Origin: Thiomicrorhabdus sp. 6S3-12
GTDB taxonomy: Bacteria > Pseudomonadota > Gammaproteobacteria > Thiomicrospirales > Thiomicrospiraceae
Length of the DNA: 64,000 nucleotides
Direction: 5' to 3'
Assembly (NCBI RefSeq): GCF_017571475.1
Contig: NZ_JAGETW010000001.1
Span: forward strand, 558,001-622,000
The translations under genes were made by a program, and so were the position numbers. Each line of letters opens with the position of its first letter. Position 1 is the first letter of the stretch. This document shows, in pieces, positions 27,311 through 35,844 of this stretch. The notes under the pieces are model-generated. The model saw only the letters and a program-made list of their open reading frames with translations. It did no database searches and was not told where the DNA came from.

Positions 27311-28153
27311 TTAAGACGCTTGCTGTAATGAATCGTCAACCGGTGGCTTAACTTCACGTTTAGGCACTTCCAGACGTTCGAATGGTTTTTTCTGTTTGGC
27401 TTGGTCGATCTTCTCGAATTCGGCAAACAGTTCGTCTTTAAGGGTGATAAATTCGCCGCTGTTGCGGTCACGAGGGTAATCAAGCGGAATGTGCTTTTCG
27501 CCAACAATCTGTCCCGGGTTGTGGCTCATAATGACAACCTGATCGGCCATGGCGACGGCTTCTTCGATATCGTGAGTAACCAGAACCATGGTGATATTCT
27601 GATCGTGACAGATCTGCGCCACTTCGGTTTGCAGAGCGGTACGGGTAAAGGCATCCAGCGCCGAGAAAGGTTCGTCCAGCAACAGAACTTCCGGCTCGGT
27701 TGCCAGTGAACGTGCCAAAGCAACACGCTGCTGCTGACCACCGGAAAGATCCTGAACGTTTTTATCTTTATGTTCACTCAGGCCGACCATATCAAGCAGT
27801 TCTTCCACTCGATCTTTTTTCTGTTTATAGGTTCCGGCGAAAACCAGACCCAAAGCGGCGTTCTCGCGCACTGTCATCCATGGGTATAGGGAAGGTTTCT
27901 GGAACATCATGTTCCATTTGGCGCTTGGTTTGGTTACAGTATGCGCGCGGATACGCACAGCGCCTTCCGTCGGCATTAATAGACCTGCTACCATTTGCAG
28001 CAAGGTAGACTTACCACAACCGCTTCGGCCGATAAGAGCGGTTAACTGTCCCTGAGGAATCGAAAGGTTGATGTCATCCAGAGTCGGCATTTCCTGTTTG
28101 CGGTTGTAATAATGCGTCAGGTCGGAAATCCAGATGGGAGATGCGGTTGACAT
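27311..28153 (-). CDS. ABC transporter ATP-binding protein, NrtD/SsuB type (system 1)
   Basis: 280 residues, Walker A GRSGCGKST, signature LSGGQQQR, Walker B VLLLDEPF and H-loop VLVTHDIEEA. The start MSTASPIW follows AGGAG by 7 bases; the longer frame has no ribosome site. First gene of its operon, preceded by a control region with sigma-54-like elements. A basic, Pro-rich tail of about 30 residues ends the protein. Confidence 0.92.
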   Translation of the reverse strand: MSTASPIWISDLTHYYNRKQEMPTLDDINLSIPQGQLTALIGRSGCGKSTLLQMVAGLLMPTEGAVRIRAHTVTKPSAKWNMMFQKPSLYPWMTVRENAALGLVFAGTYKQKKDRVEELLDMVGLSEHKDKNVQDLSGGQQQRVALARSLATEPEVLLLDEPFSALDAFTRTALQTEVAQICHDQNITMVLVTHDIEEAVAMADQVVIMSHNPGQIVGEKHIPLDYPRDRNSGEFITLKDELFAEFEKIDQAKQKKPFERLEVPKREVKPPVDDSLQQAS

Positions 28154-28195
28154 AGAAGTTCTCCTAAAATTTTCATTCAATAACAGAGAAACTTA

Positions 28196-28212
28196 AACAT
28201 ATGCCTTACCAA
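28196..28212 (-). promoter_or_regulatory. Possible sigma-54 promoter of ABC system 1
   Basis: Minus strand TTGGTAAGGCATATGTT has TTGG at -24, but GT rather than GC at -12, with correct 10-base spacing. It would start transcription about 30 bases before the ATG. A second candidate at 28291-28305 (TTGGTGCATGTTTGC) has a better -12 but only 9 bases between GG and GC. Confidence 0.45.
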
Positions 28213-28314
28213 ATATTTTTTATACCTTTTAAATCAACAACTTAATAATTACAAACCCCGTTATTTAACAACATTGCCAACAGATATAGTGCAAACATGC
28301 ACCAATATATACAT

Positions 28315-28324
28315 TTGTTAACAA
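28315..28324. promoter_or_regulatory. Palindrome upstream of ABC system 1
   Basis: TTGTTAACAA, a perfect 10-base palindrome about 110 bases upstream of the possible -24 element. It resembles the TTTGTTATACAAA site of the porin with one spacer base less. Confidence 0.5.
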
Positions 28325-28431
28325 TTTTGTATAAATTGAACCAAATTGTTTACTTTTGACTAATCTTTCTTTGTAATCCGCCAGAAAGCACGCATTTACG
28401 CACCTAAAAAGACCGTTGAATAAGCCAAAAA

Positions 28432-30321
28432 TCAGGACGCCTTAAAGCCATACTTGTCGATATTGAATTTTTTAAGTTTGGAATTCAGAGTCGTCGGATT
28501 AATCTGCAGCAATTCCCCGGCGCCGCCTTTACCGAATATTTTGCCTCCGGATTGCTCCAATGCCTGAATAAGATTCTCCCGTTCCCGACTGCGCAACTCG
28601 TTATAGGTGAGCACCCCCTGACTCTGATCCGACGCAGCATATCCCCCTGATTCCTGAGCAACAGGCAAAAAATCCAAATTAAAGACCAGCTGCCCGTCGT
28701 GCGCGAGAATCACCGTTCGTTCAATAACATGAATCAGCTCTCGAATATTGCCGGGCCAGTGATACGCCTGCAACTGATGAATATGCTTCACTTTTAACTG
28801 CAGGCCTGCTTTGGTGTATTTCTCGCAGGCCAGTTTAAGGAAGTGCTGGGCAAGCACTGGAATATCGTCCCCCCGCTGTCTGAGCGGTGGCGACTCTATC
28901 GGAAAGACATTCAAGCGGAAATACAGGTCTTCACGAAAGGCTTTACGCCTGACCTCTTCAAGCAAATTACGATTAGTCGCAGCAATAATGCGCACATTCA
29001 CCTTGCGAGTCCGAGAGTCACCCAAGCGTTCAAACTGCTGCTCCTGCAACACCCGCAACAACTTACTTTGCAACTCATAAGGGATTTCACCAATCTCATC
29101 CAGAAAAATCGTTCCGCCGTCAGCCAGCTCAAAACGCCCGACCCGATCGCTCACCGCACCGGTAAAAGCCCCTTTGGTGTGCCCGAAAAACTCGCTTTCA
29201 AACAGGTCTTTCGGGATAGAGGCGCAGTTTACGCGAATCAAAGGCCGGTTCTTGCGCAGGCTGTTTTCATGGATTGCGCGGGCAATCAACTCCTTACCGG
29301 TACCGGATTCCCCGGTAATCAGGACATTGGCGTCGGTCGGACTGACCAGACGGATCTGCTCGACAATTTTCTGCACCGCCTCGCTGGTACCGACAATTTC
29401 ATTAAAGTGATAGACCTCTTTATAGGCCTCCTGCAAATAAGCATTTTCCAATTCCAGCCGACGCTTCAGCTCCTCCATCTCTTTGAGCATCTGACCGATT
29501 CTCGCTTCGGCTTTTTTCCGTTCGCTCACATCTCTGAAAACAATCACCGCTCCGACAACCTGCCCTTCGTCCATAATCGGCGTACTGACATATTCGACCG
29601 GAAAGGCTTTTCCCTGTTTGTTCCAGAAATACTCGTTTTGCACCTGTTTGGTCCGCCCATCCTGAAAGGCCGAATAGATATGACAGGATTCCACATGATA
29701 ATGCGAGCCGTCATGATGGCTGTGGTGGATCATCCGGTGCATGTTTTCCCCAATCAACTCATCCGCTTTCCAGCCAAGTATCTCTTCGGCAACCGGGTTC
29801 AGAAAAGTCGCATTTCCGTTGATATCGACGCCATACACCCCCTCTCCGACGGCATTCAATATCAAGCTGTTGGTCAGTTCGAACTCTTCGAAGAACCCCT
29901 CAACCGTCTTCCATTCCTGCAATCCTTTGCGATGCAGCTCGTTTACCGTCAGAAAGCGGTTTTGAGACTGCAGCGCCTGCTTGGACAGCAAGCGCAAAAG
30001 AATATTCCGTTCCGTCCCTTCTATCAGACTTGCCGCAACCAACAGTTCTTCTTCGCCGCCATCTTCGGTGCGAAGCGAAAGATCACCCGACCAGGCCGTC
30101 TTCTTATGTAAAACCTCTTGCGAAAAAACGATAAACTCCGGCCAGCACCCGGAAAAAATCCGATCCGCGGAGACACTTTGCGATAACGCCTCTCGCCCGG
30201 TAAAACCGAGTAAATCTCTTGCCTGAGCATTGATCAACTGAACCTCGTTATCGGCAGGATCAATCAATATCAGCGCGTCCGGGCTCTGCTCGAAAAGTAA
30301 AAACTCCATCGTATTTCTCAT
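28432..30321 (-). CDS. Sigma-54 dependent activator with PAS sensors (PAS-AAA+-Fis)
   Basis: 629 residues. Two PAS-type sensor regions (about 1-110 and 155-270, the second with GVYGVDINGNATFLNPVAEEILGW and a PAC segment VVGAVIVFRDVSERK) precede a short coiled linker. The AAA+ domain (about 310-545) has GESGTGKE, the GAFTGA loop and GGTIFLDEIGEI. The C-terminal Fis-type helix-turn-helix ends the chain. The ATG at 30321 has GGAG 10 bases upstream; the longer GTG start is possible. It is divergent from ABC system 2, whose sigma-54 promoter and triple operator lie in the shared gap, so it most likely controls that system. Confidence 0.9.
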   Translation of the reverse strand: MRNTMEFLLFEQSPDALILIDPADNEVQLINAQARDLLGFTGREALSQSVSADRIFSGCWPEFIVFSQEVLHKKTAWSGDLSLRTEDGGEEELLVAASLIEGTERNILLRLLSKQALQSQNRFLTVNELHRKGLQEWKTVEGFFEEFELTNSLILNAVGEGVYGVDINGNATFLNPVAEEILGWKADELIGENMHRMIHHSHHDGSHYHVESCHIYSAFQDGRTKQVQNEYFWNKQGKAFPVEYVSTPIMDEGQVVGAVIVFRDVSERKKAEARIGQMLKEMEELKRRLELENAYLQEAYKEVYHFNEIVGTSEAVQKIVEQIRLVSPTDANVLITGESGTGKELIARAIHENSLRKNRPLIRVNCASIPKDLFESEFFGHTKGAFTGAVSDRVGRFELADGGTIFLDEIGEIPYELQSKLLRVLQEQQFERLGDSRTRKVNVRIIAATNRNLLEEVRRKAFREDLYFRLNVFPIESPPLRQRGDDIPVLAQHFLKLACEKYTKAGLQLKVKHIHQLQAYHWPGNIRELIHVIERTVILAHDGQLVFNLDFLPVAQESGGYAASDQSQGVLTYNELRSRERENLIQALEQSGGKIFGKGGAGELLQINPTTLNSKLKKFNIDKYGFKAS

Positions 30322-30381
30322 TGCGTTATCACTCCGAAATGAATACTGATTCACCTACAGCAACCAGCAAACCAAAACTAC

Positions 30382-30429
30382 GAAATTTCCGAAAACTCAC
30401 TATGAAAATTCCCAAAACCATGAAATTTC
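30382..30429. promoter_or_regulatory. Triple palindromic activator site upstream of ABC system 2
   Basis: Three copies of an 8-base palindrome, GAAATTTC, GAAAATTC and GAAATTTC, at 30382, 30404 and 30422. The last is extended to ATGAAATTTCAT. Centres are 22 and 18 bases apart and 78-118 bases upstream of the -24 element at 30503. Confidence 0.65.
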
Positions 30430-30501
30430 ATAACGACAAAAAGCCGCAAAAAAGCAACTAAAACCCTGTCCTTTCAAATACTTAAAAAACATTCCATGTA
30501 A

Positions 30502-30517
30502 TGGCACACGCACTGCT
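30502..30517 (+). promoter_or_regulatory. Sigma-54 promoter of ABC system 2
   Basis: TGGCACACGCACTGCT: perfect TGGCAC at -24 and TGC at -12, with 10 bases between GG and GC. The predicted leader is about 75 bases. Confidence 0.85.
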
Positions 30518-30604
30518 CTATAGAAAGCACGCTTTAATGCAAACCACCGATGTTTGCACTGAATTAGTAATAAATGATTTATTTGAGTGCGAGGTTCTAA
30601 AACA

Positions 30605-32080
30605 ATGTCTTTCAAAAGCTTGAACAACCCATTTGATGCCAACAAAAGTTTGCTTCATACCTCTGACTGCAGCTGTCCTATGTGCCAGGCGGAAAAAACC
30701 GGCCCTGCGATGAGCGAAAAAGAGAAACAGGCGTTTATCGAACAGAAAGCCGATCAGTCGGTACAGATGAAACACTCTGCGGAGCATCACGCCGTAGACG
30801 ACTCGATGCCGAGCAATTCGGAGGAAATGATCGATCGCGCCGTAGAAAGCGCCGTAGTTCGTTCCGTATTCGGTCACAACGACTTCAAACGCCGCTCTTT
30901 CCTAAGCATGATCGGAAAAGGAACCGCGGCTGCGGTACTGGGAAGCGTATTCCCAATGGAAGCCGCCAAAGCCGCCATGAAAGAGACCATGGGGCTGGGC
31001 AAGCTGGAGAAAAGCAAACTGAATATCGGTTTCGTTCCGATTACCTGCGCGACACCGATCATTATGGCCCACCCGATGGGCTTCTATGAGAAATACGGTC
31101 TGGATGTCGATGTTATCAAAACCGCCGGTTGGGCGGTCGCACGCGACAAATCTCTGGCTAAGGAGTACGACGCATCGCACATGCTGACCCCTATGCCGCT
31201 GGCGATGTCGATGGGCGCCGGTTCAACGGCCAAACCGTTTATTATGCCGACGGTCGAAAACATCAACGGTCAGGCCATCGTCCTGCATAACGATCACAAA
31301 GACAAACGCGACCCGAAACAATGGAAAGGCTTCAAGTTCGGTGTGCCGTTTGAGTATTCGATGCACAACTTCCTGCTGCGTTACTATGTCGCCGAACACG
31401 GATTGGATCCGGACAAAGACATCCAGATTCGCGTCGTTCCGCCGCCGGAGATGGTCGCCAACCTGCGTGCCGGTAACCTTGACGGCTACCTGTCGCCTGA
31501 TCCGTTCAACCAGCGTGCCGTATGGGAAAAAGTCGGCTTTATCCATACTCTGACCAAAGACATCTGGGAAGGGCACCCTTGCTGCGCCTTTGCCTGCTCG
31601 AAAGAGTTTGCGGTCCAGAACCCGAATACCTACGGCGCGCTGCTGCGTTCGATTATCGATGCCACCGAATATTCAGCCAAACCGGAAAACCGCAAGGAAA
31701 TTGCCGAAGCGATTTCGCCGAAGAACTACCTCAACCAGCCGGTTCCCGTCGTTCAGCAGGTTCTCACCGGGCGCTATGCCGACGGCCTGGGCAGCGTAAT
31801 GAACATTCCTGACCGTATCGACTTCGATCCGTTCCCGTGGCATTCGATGGGCGTCTGGATTCTGACGCAGATGAAACGCTGGGGCTACATCAAAGGCGAT
31901 GTCGATTACCAGAAAATCGCCGAAGAGGTTTATACCGCAGCCGAAACCGGTCGTGTTATGAAAGAGCTCGGATATGAGCCGCCGGCCAAAACTTATGAGA
32001 ACTACACCATTATGGGTAAAGAGTTCGACTACACCCAACCGGAAGCCTATATCGACAGCTTCAAAATCAAACGCACCTAA
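30605..32080 (+). CDS. Tat-exported NrtA/CmpA-like binding protein with long Cys-bearing N-terminal extension (system 2)
   Basis: 491 residues. The mature binding domain begins near KLNIGFVPITCATPIIMAHPMGFYEKYGL and keeps the family segments FGVPFEYSMHNFLLRYYV and EGHPCCAFACSKEF. The Tat motif FKRRSFLSM lies unusually deep, at residues 94-102. Ahead of it is an extension of about 90 residues with three cysteines at 22, 24 and 27 (CSCPMC) and a His- and acid-rich stretch. The start MSFKSL was chosen over an upstream GTG because GAGG lies 10 bases before it. First gene of a sigma-54 operon with permease and ATPase. Confidence 0.9.
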   Translation: MSFKSLNNPFDANKSLLHTSDCSCPMCQAEKTGPAMSEKEKQAFIEQKADQSVQMKHSAEHHAVDDSMPSNSEEMIDRAVESAVVRSVFGHNDFKRRSFLSMIGKGTAAAVLGSVFPMEAAKAAMKETMGLGKLEKSKLNIGFVPITCATPIIMAHPMGFYEKYGLDVDVIKTAGWAVARDKSLAKEYDASHMLTPMPLAMSMGAGSTAKPFIMPTVENINGQAIVLHNDHKDKRDPKQWKGFKFGVPFEYSMHNFLLRYYVAEHGLDPDKDIQIRVVPPPEMVANLRAGNLDGYLSPDPFNQRAVWEKVGFIHTLTKDIWEGHPCCAFACSKEFAVQNPNTYGALLRSIIDATEYSAKPENRKEIAEAISPKNYLNQPVPVVQQVLTGRYADGLGSVMNIPDRIDFDPFPWHSMGVWILTQMKRWGYIKGDVDYQKIAEEVYTAAETGRVMKELGYEPPAKTYENYTIMGKEFDYTQPEAYIDSFKIKRT

Positions 32081-32099
32081 CCCTTAAAAGGAAAGCATT

Positions 32100-32930
32100 A
32101 TGTTGAAATCCCTAAAAGTGAAATCTGCGCTGCTTTCCATCATCTTTCTTGTCATTCTGCTTGGAATCTGGGAAGGCGCCAACCAGGCGCCGACCGATAC
32201 CAAGCCGCTAACGGAATATGAGATGTTGATGGGAGGAGCCTCTCAGGAGGCCCGAGTACCGCCTCCATCGGAAGTGATCGAACTCGGATTCAAAGAACTC
32301 AGCGACCCTTTTTATGATGCGGGTCCGAATGATAAAGGGATCGGCATACAACTGGGCTACTCTATCTACCGGGTTATGGTCGGCTTTCTGCTGGCCGCGG
32401 CGATCGCCATCCCGATCGGTTTCCTGATCGGCATGTCGCCGCTGATGTATAACGCCCTGAATCCATTTATACAGGTGTTACGCCCCATTTCGCCTCTGGC
32501 ATGGATGCCGCTGGCACTGTTTATCATTAAAGATTCGGAAATCTCGGCGATTTTCGTCATTTTCATCTGTTCAATCTGGCCGATGCTGATCAATACCGCT
32601 TTCGGGGTAGCTAATGTCCGCAAAGACTGGATCAATGTGGCTCGCACCCATCAACTCAGTCCGCTGCAAACGGCGATGCAGGTCATCCTGCCGGCCGCGG
32701 CACCGACTATTCTGACCGGGATGCGTATCTCCATCGGGATTGCCTGGCTGGTTATCGTCGCGGCAGAAATGCTGGTCGGTGGAACCGGTATCGGTTATTA
32801 CGTCTGGAACGAATGGAACAACCTGGATCTCGCAAGCGTAATTTTCTCGATCTTTATGATCGGGGTAATCGGCATGCTGCTCGATATGATGCTGGCTTAT
32901 GCAGCCCGCTGGGTGACTTATCAGGAATAA
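32100..32930 (+). CDS. ABC transporter permease, NrtB/CmpB/SsuC type (system 2)
   Basis: 276 residues with about six membrane segments. The EAA loop is WINVARTHQLSPLQTAMQVILPAAAPTILTGMRI. An extra periplasmic region (about residues 30-85) follows the first segment. It lies 19 bases after the binding-protein gene and 20 bases before the ATPase gene. It belongs to the same family as the permease of system 1 but is clearly divergent, so it is not a recent duplicate. Confidence 0.9.
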   Translation: MLKSLKVKSALLSIIFLVILLGIWEGANQAPTDTKPLTEYEMLMGGASQEARVPPPSEVIELGFKELSDPFYDAGPNDKGIGIQLGYSIYRVMVGFLLAAAIAIPIGFLIGMSPLMYNALNPFIQVLRPISPLAWMPLALFIIKDSEISAIFVIFICSIWPMLINTAFGVANVRKDWINVARTHQLSPLQTAMQVILPAAAPTILTGMRISIGIAWLVIVAAEMLVGGTGIGYYVWNEWNNLDLASVIFSIFMIGVIGMLLDMMLAYAARWVTYQE

Positions 32931-32950
32931 ACAGGAATAAGGGAGTATCC

Positions 32951-33796
32951 ATGAAACACCACTTTTTACAGATCGAGAATCTCAAAAAGAGTTACCCGGG
33001 GCCGGATAAAGACAGTGAACTGGTCATTTTCGAGAACGCTAACTTCACCATCGACAAAGGGGAGTTCGTCTGCGTCATCGGTCACTCCGGCTGCGGCAAA
33101 TCCACGATCCTCAATATTCTCGCCGGACTTGACGAAGCCAGCGACGGCATTGTCATTATGGACGGCAAGGAGATTTCCGGTCCAAGCCTGGAAAGAGGCG
33201 TGGTTTTCCAGAACTACAGCCTGCTTCCATGGCGCACCGCTCTGCAAAACGTCACCTTCGGCGTTCAGGCGCGCTGGCCTGAATGGTCCAAGGACAAAGT
33301 TCAGGAACACAGTCTGAGATTCCTTGAACTGGTCGGACTTAAAGGCGCCGAAGATCGCAAGCCATCACAGCTTTCCGGTGGAATGCGTCAAAGGGTCAGT
33401 ATTGCCCGGGCCTTTGCGACCCAGCCGCAACTGTTATTGATGGACGAGCCTTTCGGTGCACTGGATGCCCTGACGCGTGGCGTCATTCAGGAAGAGCTGA
33501 TCAAAATCTGGGAGGAGAGCAAACAGACCGTGTTTATGATTACCCACGATGTCGATGAAGCGATTCTTCTGGCGGACCGAATCCTTTTGATGACCAATGG
33601 GCCGAAAGCCAGAATTGCCGAATCGGTCAAGGTCAGCATTCCGCGTCCGAGAAAACGCACCGAAATCATTCATCATCAGGATTATTACAAGATCCGCAAC
33701 CATCTGGTCGACTTTCTGGTCGATCGCTCCAAGCAGGACATCACCGTCCTCAACCCCAAAGACGCCTCTCCTAAAATCATTGATCTGGCCAGTTAA
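32951..33796 (+). CDS. ABC transporter ATP-binding protein, NrtD/SsuB type (system 2)
   Basis: 281 residues with Walker A GHSGCGKST, signature LSGGMRQR, Walker B LLLMDEPF and H-loop MITHDVDEA. The start MKHHFLQ follows AAGGGAG. The tail carries IPRPRKRTEIIHHQDYYKIRNHLVDFL, as in NrtD/CynD-type ATPases. Last gene of the operon, followed by a strong terminator. Confidence 0.92.
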   Translation: MKHHFLQIENLKKSYPGPDKDSELVIFENANFTIDKGEFVCVIGHSGCGKSTILNILAGLDEASDGIVIMDGKEISGPSLERGVVFQNYSLLPWRTALQNVTFGVQARWPEWSKDKVQEHSLRFLELVGLKGAEDRKPSQLSGGMRQRVSIARAFATQPQLLLMDEPFGALDALTRGVIQEELIKIWEESKQTVFMITHDVDEAILLADRILLMTNGPKARIAESVKVSIPRPRKRTEIIHHQDYYKIRNHLVDFLVDRSKQDITVLNPKDASPKIIDLAS

Positions 33797-33809
33797 TCTG
33801 GCTGCAACA

Positions 33810-33845
33810 AAAAAGGCGCCGAATTCCCCTCGGCGCCTTTCTTCT
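33810..33845. terminator. Bidirectional terminator between convergent genes
   Basis: AAAGGCGCCGA pairs with TCGGCGCCTTT around a 7-base loop, with A and T runs on both sides. It serves the ABC operon on the plus strand and the NifX-family gene on the minus strand. Confidence 0.9.
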
Positions 33846-33866
33846 ATTGTCTCACCCAATTAAAAC

Positions 33867-34196
33867 TCAAGCTTCAGAGGCTTGTTTCACATTGATAATC
33901 CGCTGGACGATCTCGTCCGGATCGCTCTCTTCGGTCACCAGCACCCGAATGCCTTCCTGAGTCAATTTCCGTTGCAGGCCGTCACCCAAAGACTGGGTAA
34001 TAAAAAGCTGCACCCCATTAAGCGGATGCTCCGCAAGCGATCCGGAATAATTCCTGAAAACCTGTTCTTTGCTCAGTTTGATACGTTCTTTCGAAACGAC
34101 TTCATCACCTGCAATATCATAGACCAGGTAGCCGGGGCACTTCCCGGCATGGCCGGAAATCGTCTTACCGTTCGGACTGGTAAATGCGACTTTCAT
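33867..34196 (-). CDS. NifX/NifB-family dinitrogenase iron-molybdenum cofactor domain protein
   Basis: 109 residues of the small alpha/beta fold that binds metal clusters in NifX/NafY. The start MKVAFTSPNGKTISGHAGKCPGYLVYDI and the later GVQLFITQSLGDGLQRKLTQEGI follow the family. No nitrogenase genes are in the window, and stand-alone members are widespread with unknown roles. It is the last gene of a three-gene operon, 14 bases after the thioesterase. Confidence 0.82.
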   Translation of the reverse strand: MKVAFTSPNGKTISGHAGKCPGYLVYDIAGDEVVSKERIKLSKEQVFRNYSGSLAEHPLNGVQLFITQSLGDGLQRKLTQEGIRVLVTEESDPDEIVQRIINVKQASEA

Positions 34197-34210
34197 ACAA
34201 TGAAACTCCT

Positions 34211-34612
34211 TTAATAACTGAAAACGGACAGCGGCGTCCGCTTGATCGGTCGATAACGATGATCGGTGGTAATGACCGTCGTCTTGGCACGGCTCAGCCG
34301 CTTACCGGTAGCGGCCTGTAGAATTTCCTGATGAAACTGGTAACGGATCTTGCTCAGCGGCTCCACCTGCACCGTAATCGCAAAGCGGTCATGCGCCTGA
34401 ATCGGCGCAAAATACTCAATTTCGATCTTCTGCACCATCAGGTTGATTCCCTCTTTGGCCAGTGCGGCGAAATCAATACCGTTTGCCTTGAGAAAGCTGT
34501 GCCTGGCGTGCTCGAAATAATGCTGATAATGGGCATTATTGACCACTCCCTGAATATCACATTCGTGATCGCGGGCCTCCATATTGACCTGATAAGTCGC
34601 GTGATGTTCCAT
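34211..34612 (-). CDS. Hotdog-fold acyl-CoA thioesterase
   Basis: 133 residues of the 4-hydroxybenzoyl-CoA thioesterase/YbgC group. The catalytic stretch is DIQGVVNNAHYQHYFEHARHSFL, with the Asp-x-Q-G-V-V-x-N-x-x-Y pattern. MVQKIEIEYFAPI and KIRYQFHQEI are the central strands. Substrate unknown. It sits 8 bases after the TDT permease. Confidence 0.88.
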   Translation of the reverse strand: MEHHATYQVNMEARDHECDIQGVVNNAHYQHYFEHARHSFLKANGIDFAALAKEGINLMVQKIEIEYFAPIQAHDRFAITVQVEPLSKIRYQFHQEILQAATGKRLSRAKTTVITTDHRYRPIKRTPLSVFSY

Positions 34613-34620
34613 TAAGACCT

Positions 34621-35586
34621 CTAGTGATCGACGCAGATTTTTCGGTGTTTGACGGCCATCAGCGTCTTATACACCAGATACAGAATCAGAACGGTTAGCA
34701 GCGCATGCAAAACATAACCAATGTACTGGTAAGTGCCATGTCCGGTCTGGGCCGCCATGACATAGCTGGCGATCACGATAGCCGCAACCGGGAAGGTAAA
34801 TGCCCACCACGACAGCGCAAAAGGCAGCTTGGCAAATTTATGGATCGAAACCAGCATCAAAGCGGTCATGGCCAGACCGAAGAAGTACAGGATCATGGCA
34901 AACTGGTTTAACTGCTGATCGTTCAGCGCCAGATAGGAAATAAAGCCTACCGCCGGCGGTGCGATAAAAATAAACAGCGTCGGAATCAGTCGTTCCTGCA
35001 TAGGGGCGTGAAAAATAATACGGTTAACCAGAACCGACTTAACCACAATCCAGAAAACCAGGCCGACCGAAAAGAAGAACCAGTTCAATTCCAACGGCGC
35101 ATGATGCACGCCGGCGATCGGCACGATAATATTCCCGACAATCGGAATGAACCATGCTGGATTTGAATGTTCCGGCGTGAAGAAATCATGATGAACCCAG
35201 TTGTACAACACCCAGTAGGTCAGAGAAATCTGCGACACCGCGCCGATCACCCACAGCCATTTGGAAATTCCGCTCAGGCCAAGGGCGTAGAAGGCAATGC
35301 TGAGCAGCAACAAGCTGATACTGATTGCGGGAATAAAATTCATCTTGATCGGATGCTTCATTTCCGCTTTGACTTCGGGAAAGAAGCGCACGACTTTAAA
35401 GAGGTAAGCCAGACCGAGGATAACCATTAAAATGACGGCGATAGCCACATTGTAGGTCGCTACCGAAGAGAAGGAAGGAACGCTTTTACTGAGATGGAGA
35501 AAGGCAATACTCAGGCCGGTCACCCCCATAATCATCCCAAAGAAACTGGCCGGCAGATAAGCAATACTCTGAATTCTATCATTCAT
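34621..35586 (-). CDS. TDT family anion channel/permease (TehA/SLAC1-like)
   Basis: 321 residues with about ten hydrophobic segments. Family landmarks are the start LPASFFGMIMGVTGLSIAFLH, then NPAWFIPIVGNIIVPIAGVHH and PPAVGFISYLAL. Relatives pass chloride, nitrate, sulfite or organic acids. First gene of a three-gene minus-strand operon with a thioesterase and a NifX-family protein. A TATAAT element is seen about 30 bases upstream of the start. Confidence 0.88.
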   Translation of the reverse strand: MNDRIQSIAYLPASFFGMIMGVTGLSIAFLHLSKSVPSFSSVATYNVAIAVILMVILGLAYLFKVVRFFPEVKAEMKHPIKMNFIPAISISLLLLSIAFYALGLSGISKWLWVIGAVSQISLTYWVLYNWVHHDFFTPEHSNPAWFIPIVGNIIVPIAGVHHAPLELNWFFFSVGLVFWIVVKSVLVNRIIFHAPMQERLIPTLFIFIAPPAVGFISYLALNDQQLNQFAMILYFFGLAMTALMLVSIHKFAKLPFALSWWAFTFPVAAIVIASYVMAAQTGHGTYQYIGYVLHALLTVLILYLVYKTLMAVKHRKICVDH

Positions 35587-35844
35587 ACTTATACCCCTAT
35601 AAAGTAATTAAATATAGATTATATTCCTAGCAAAATAGTAAGAATATGAAAAAAGTCTTAAGAAGAAAGAAGCGCGAACTGATTCAGCCCACCTCCACTC
35701 GAAAAAGAGACATTCGGAAAAGACAAAAGGATTCTAAAGCAATTAATTATTGCAATCTTAATCAGGAACAATCTTTATTTGAAAAGAGATAAAACCACCA
35801 GTCTCGGCCAGCAAAGGTATTCAAAAAACATCCTAAAAAGGGCT

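Noticed and set aside
28291-28305. TTGGTGCATGTTTGC as sigma-54 promoter of ABC system 1
   Set aside because: Only 9 bases separate GG and GC, and it lies too close to the palindrome at 28315; the element at 28196-28212 fits position better, though its -12 is weak.
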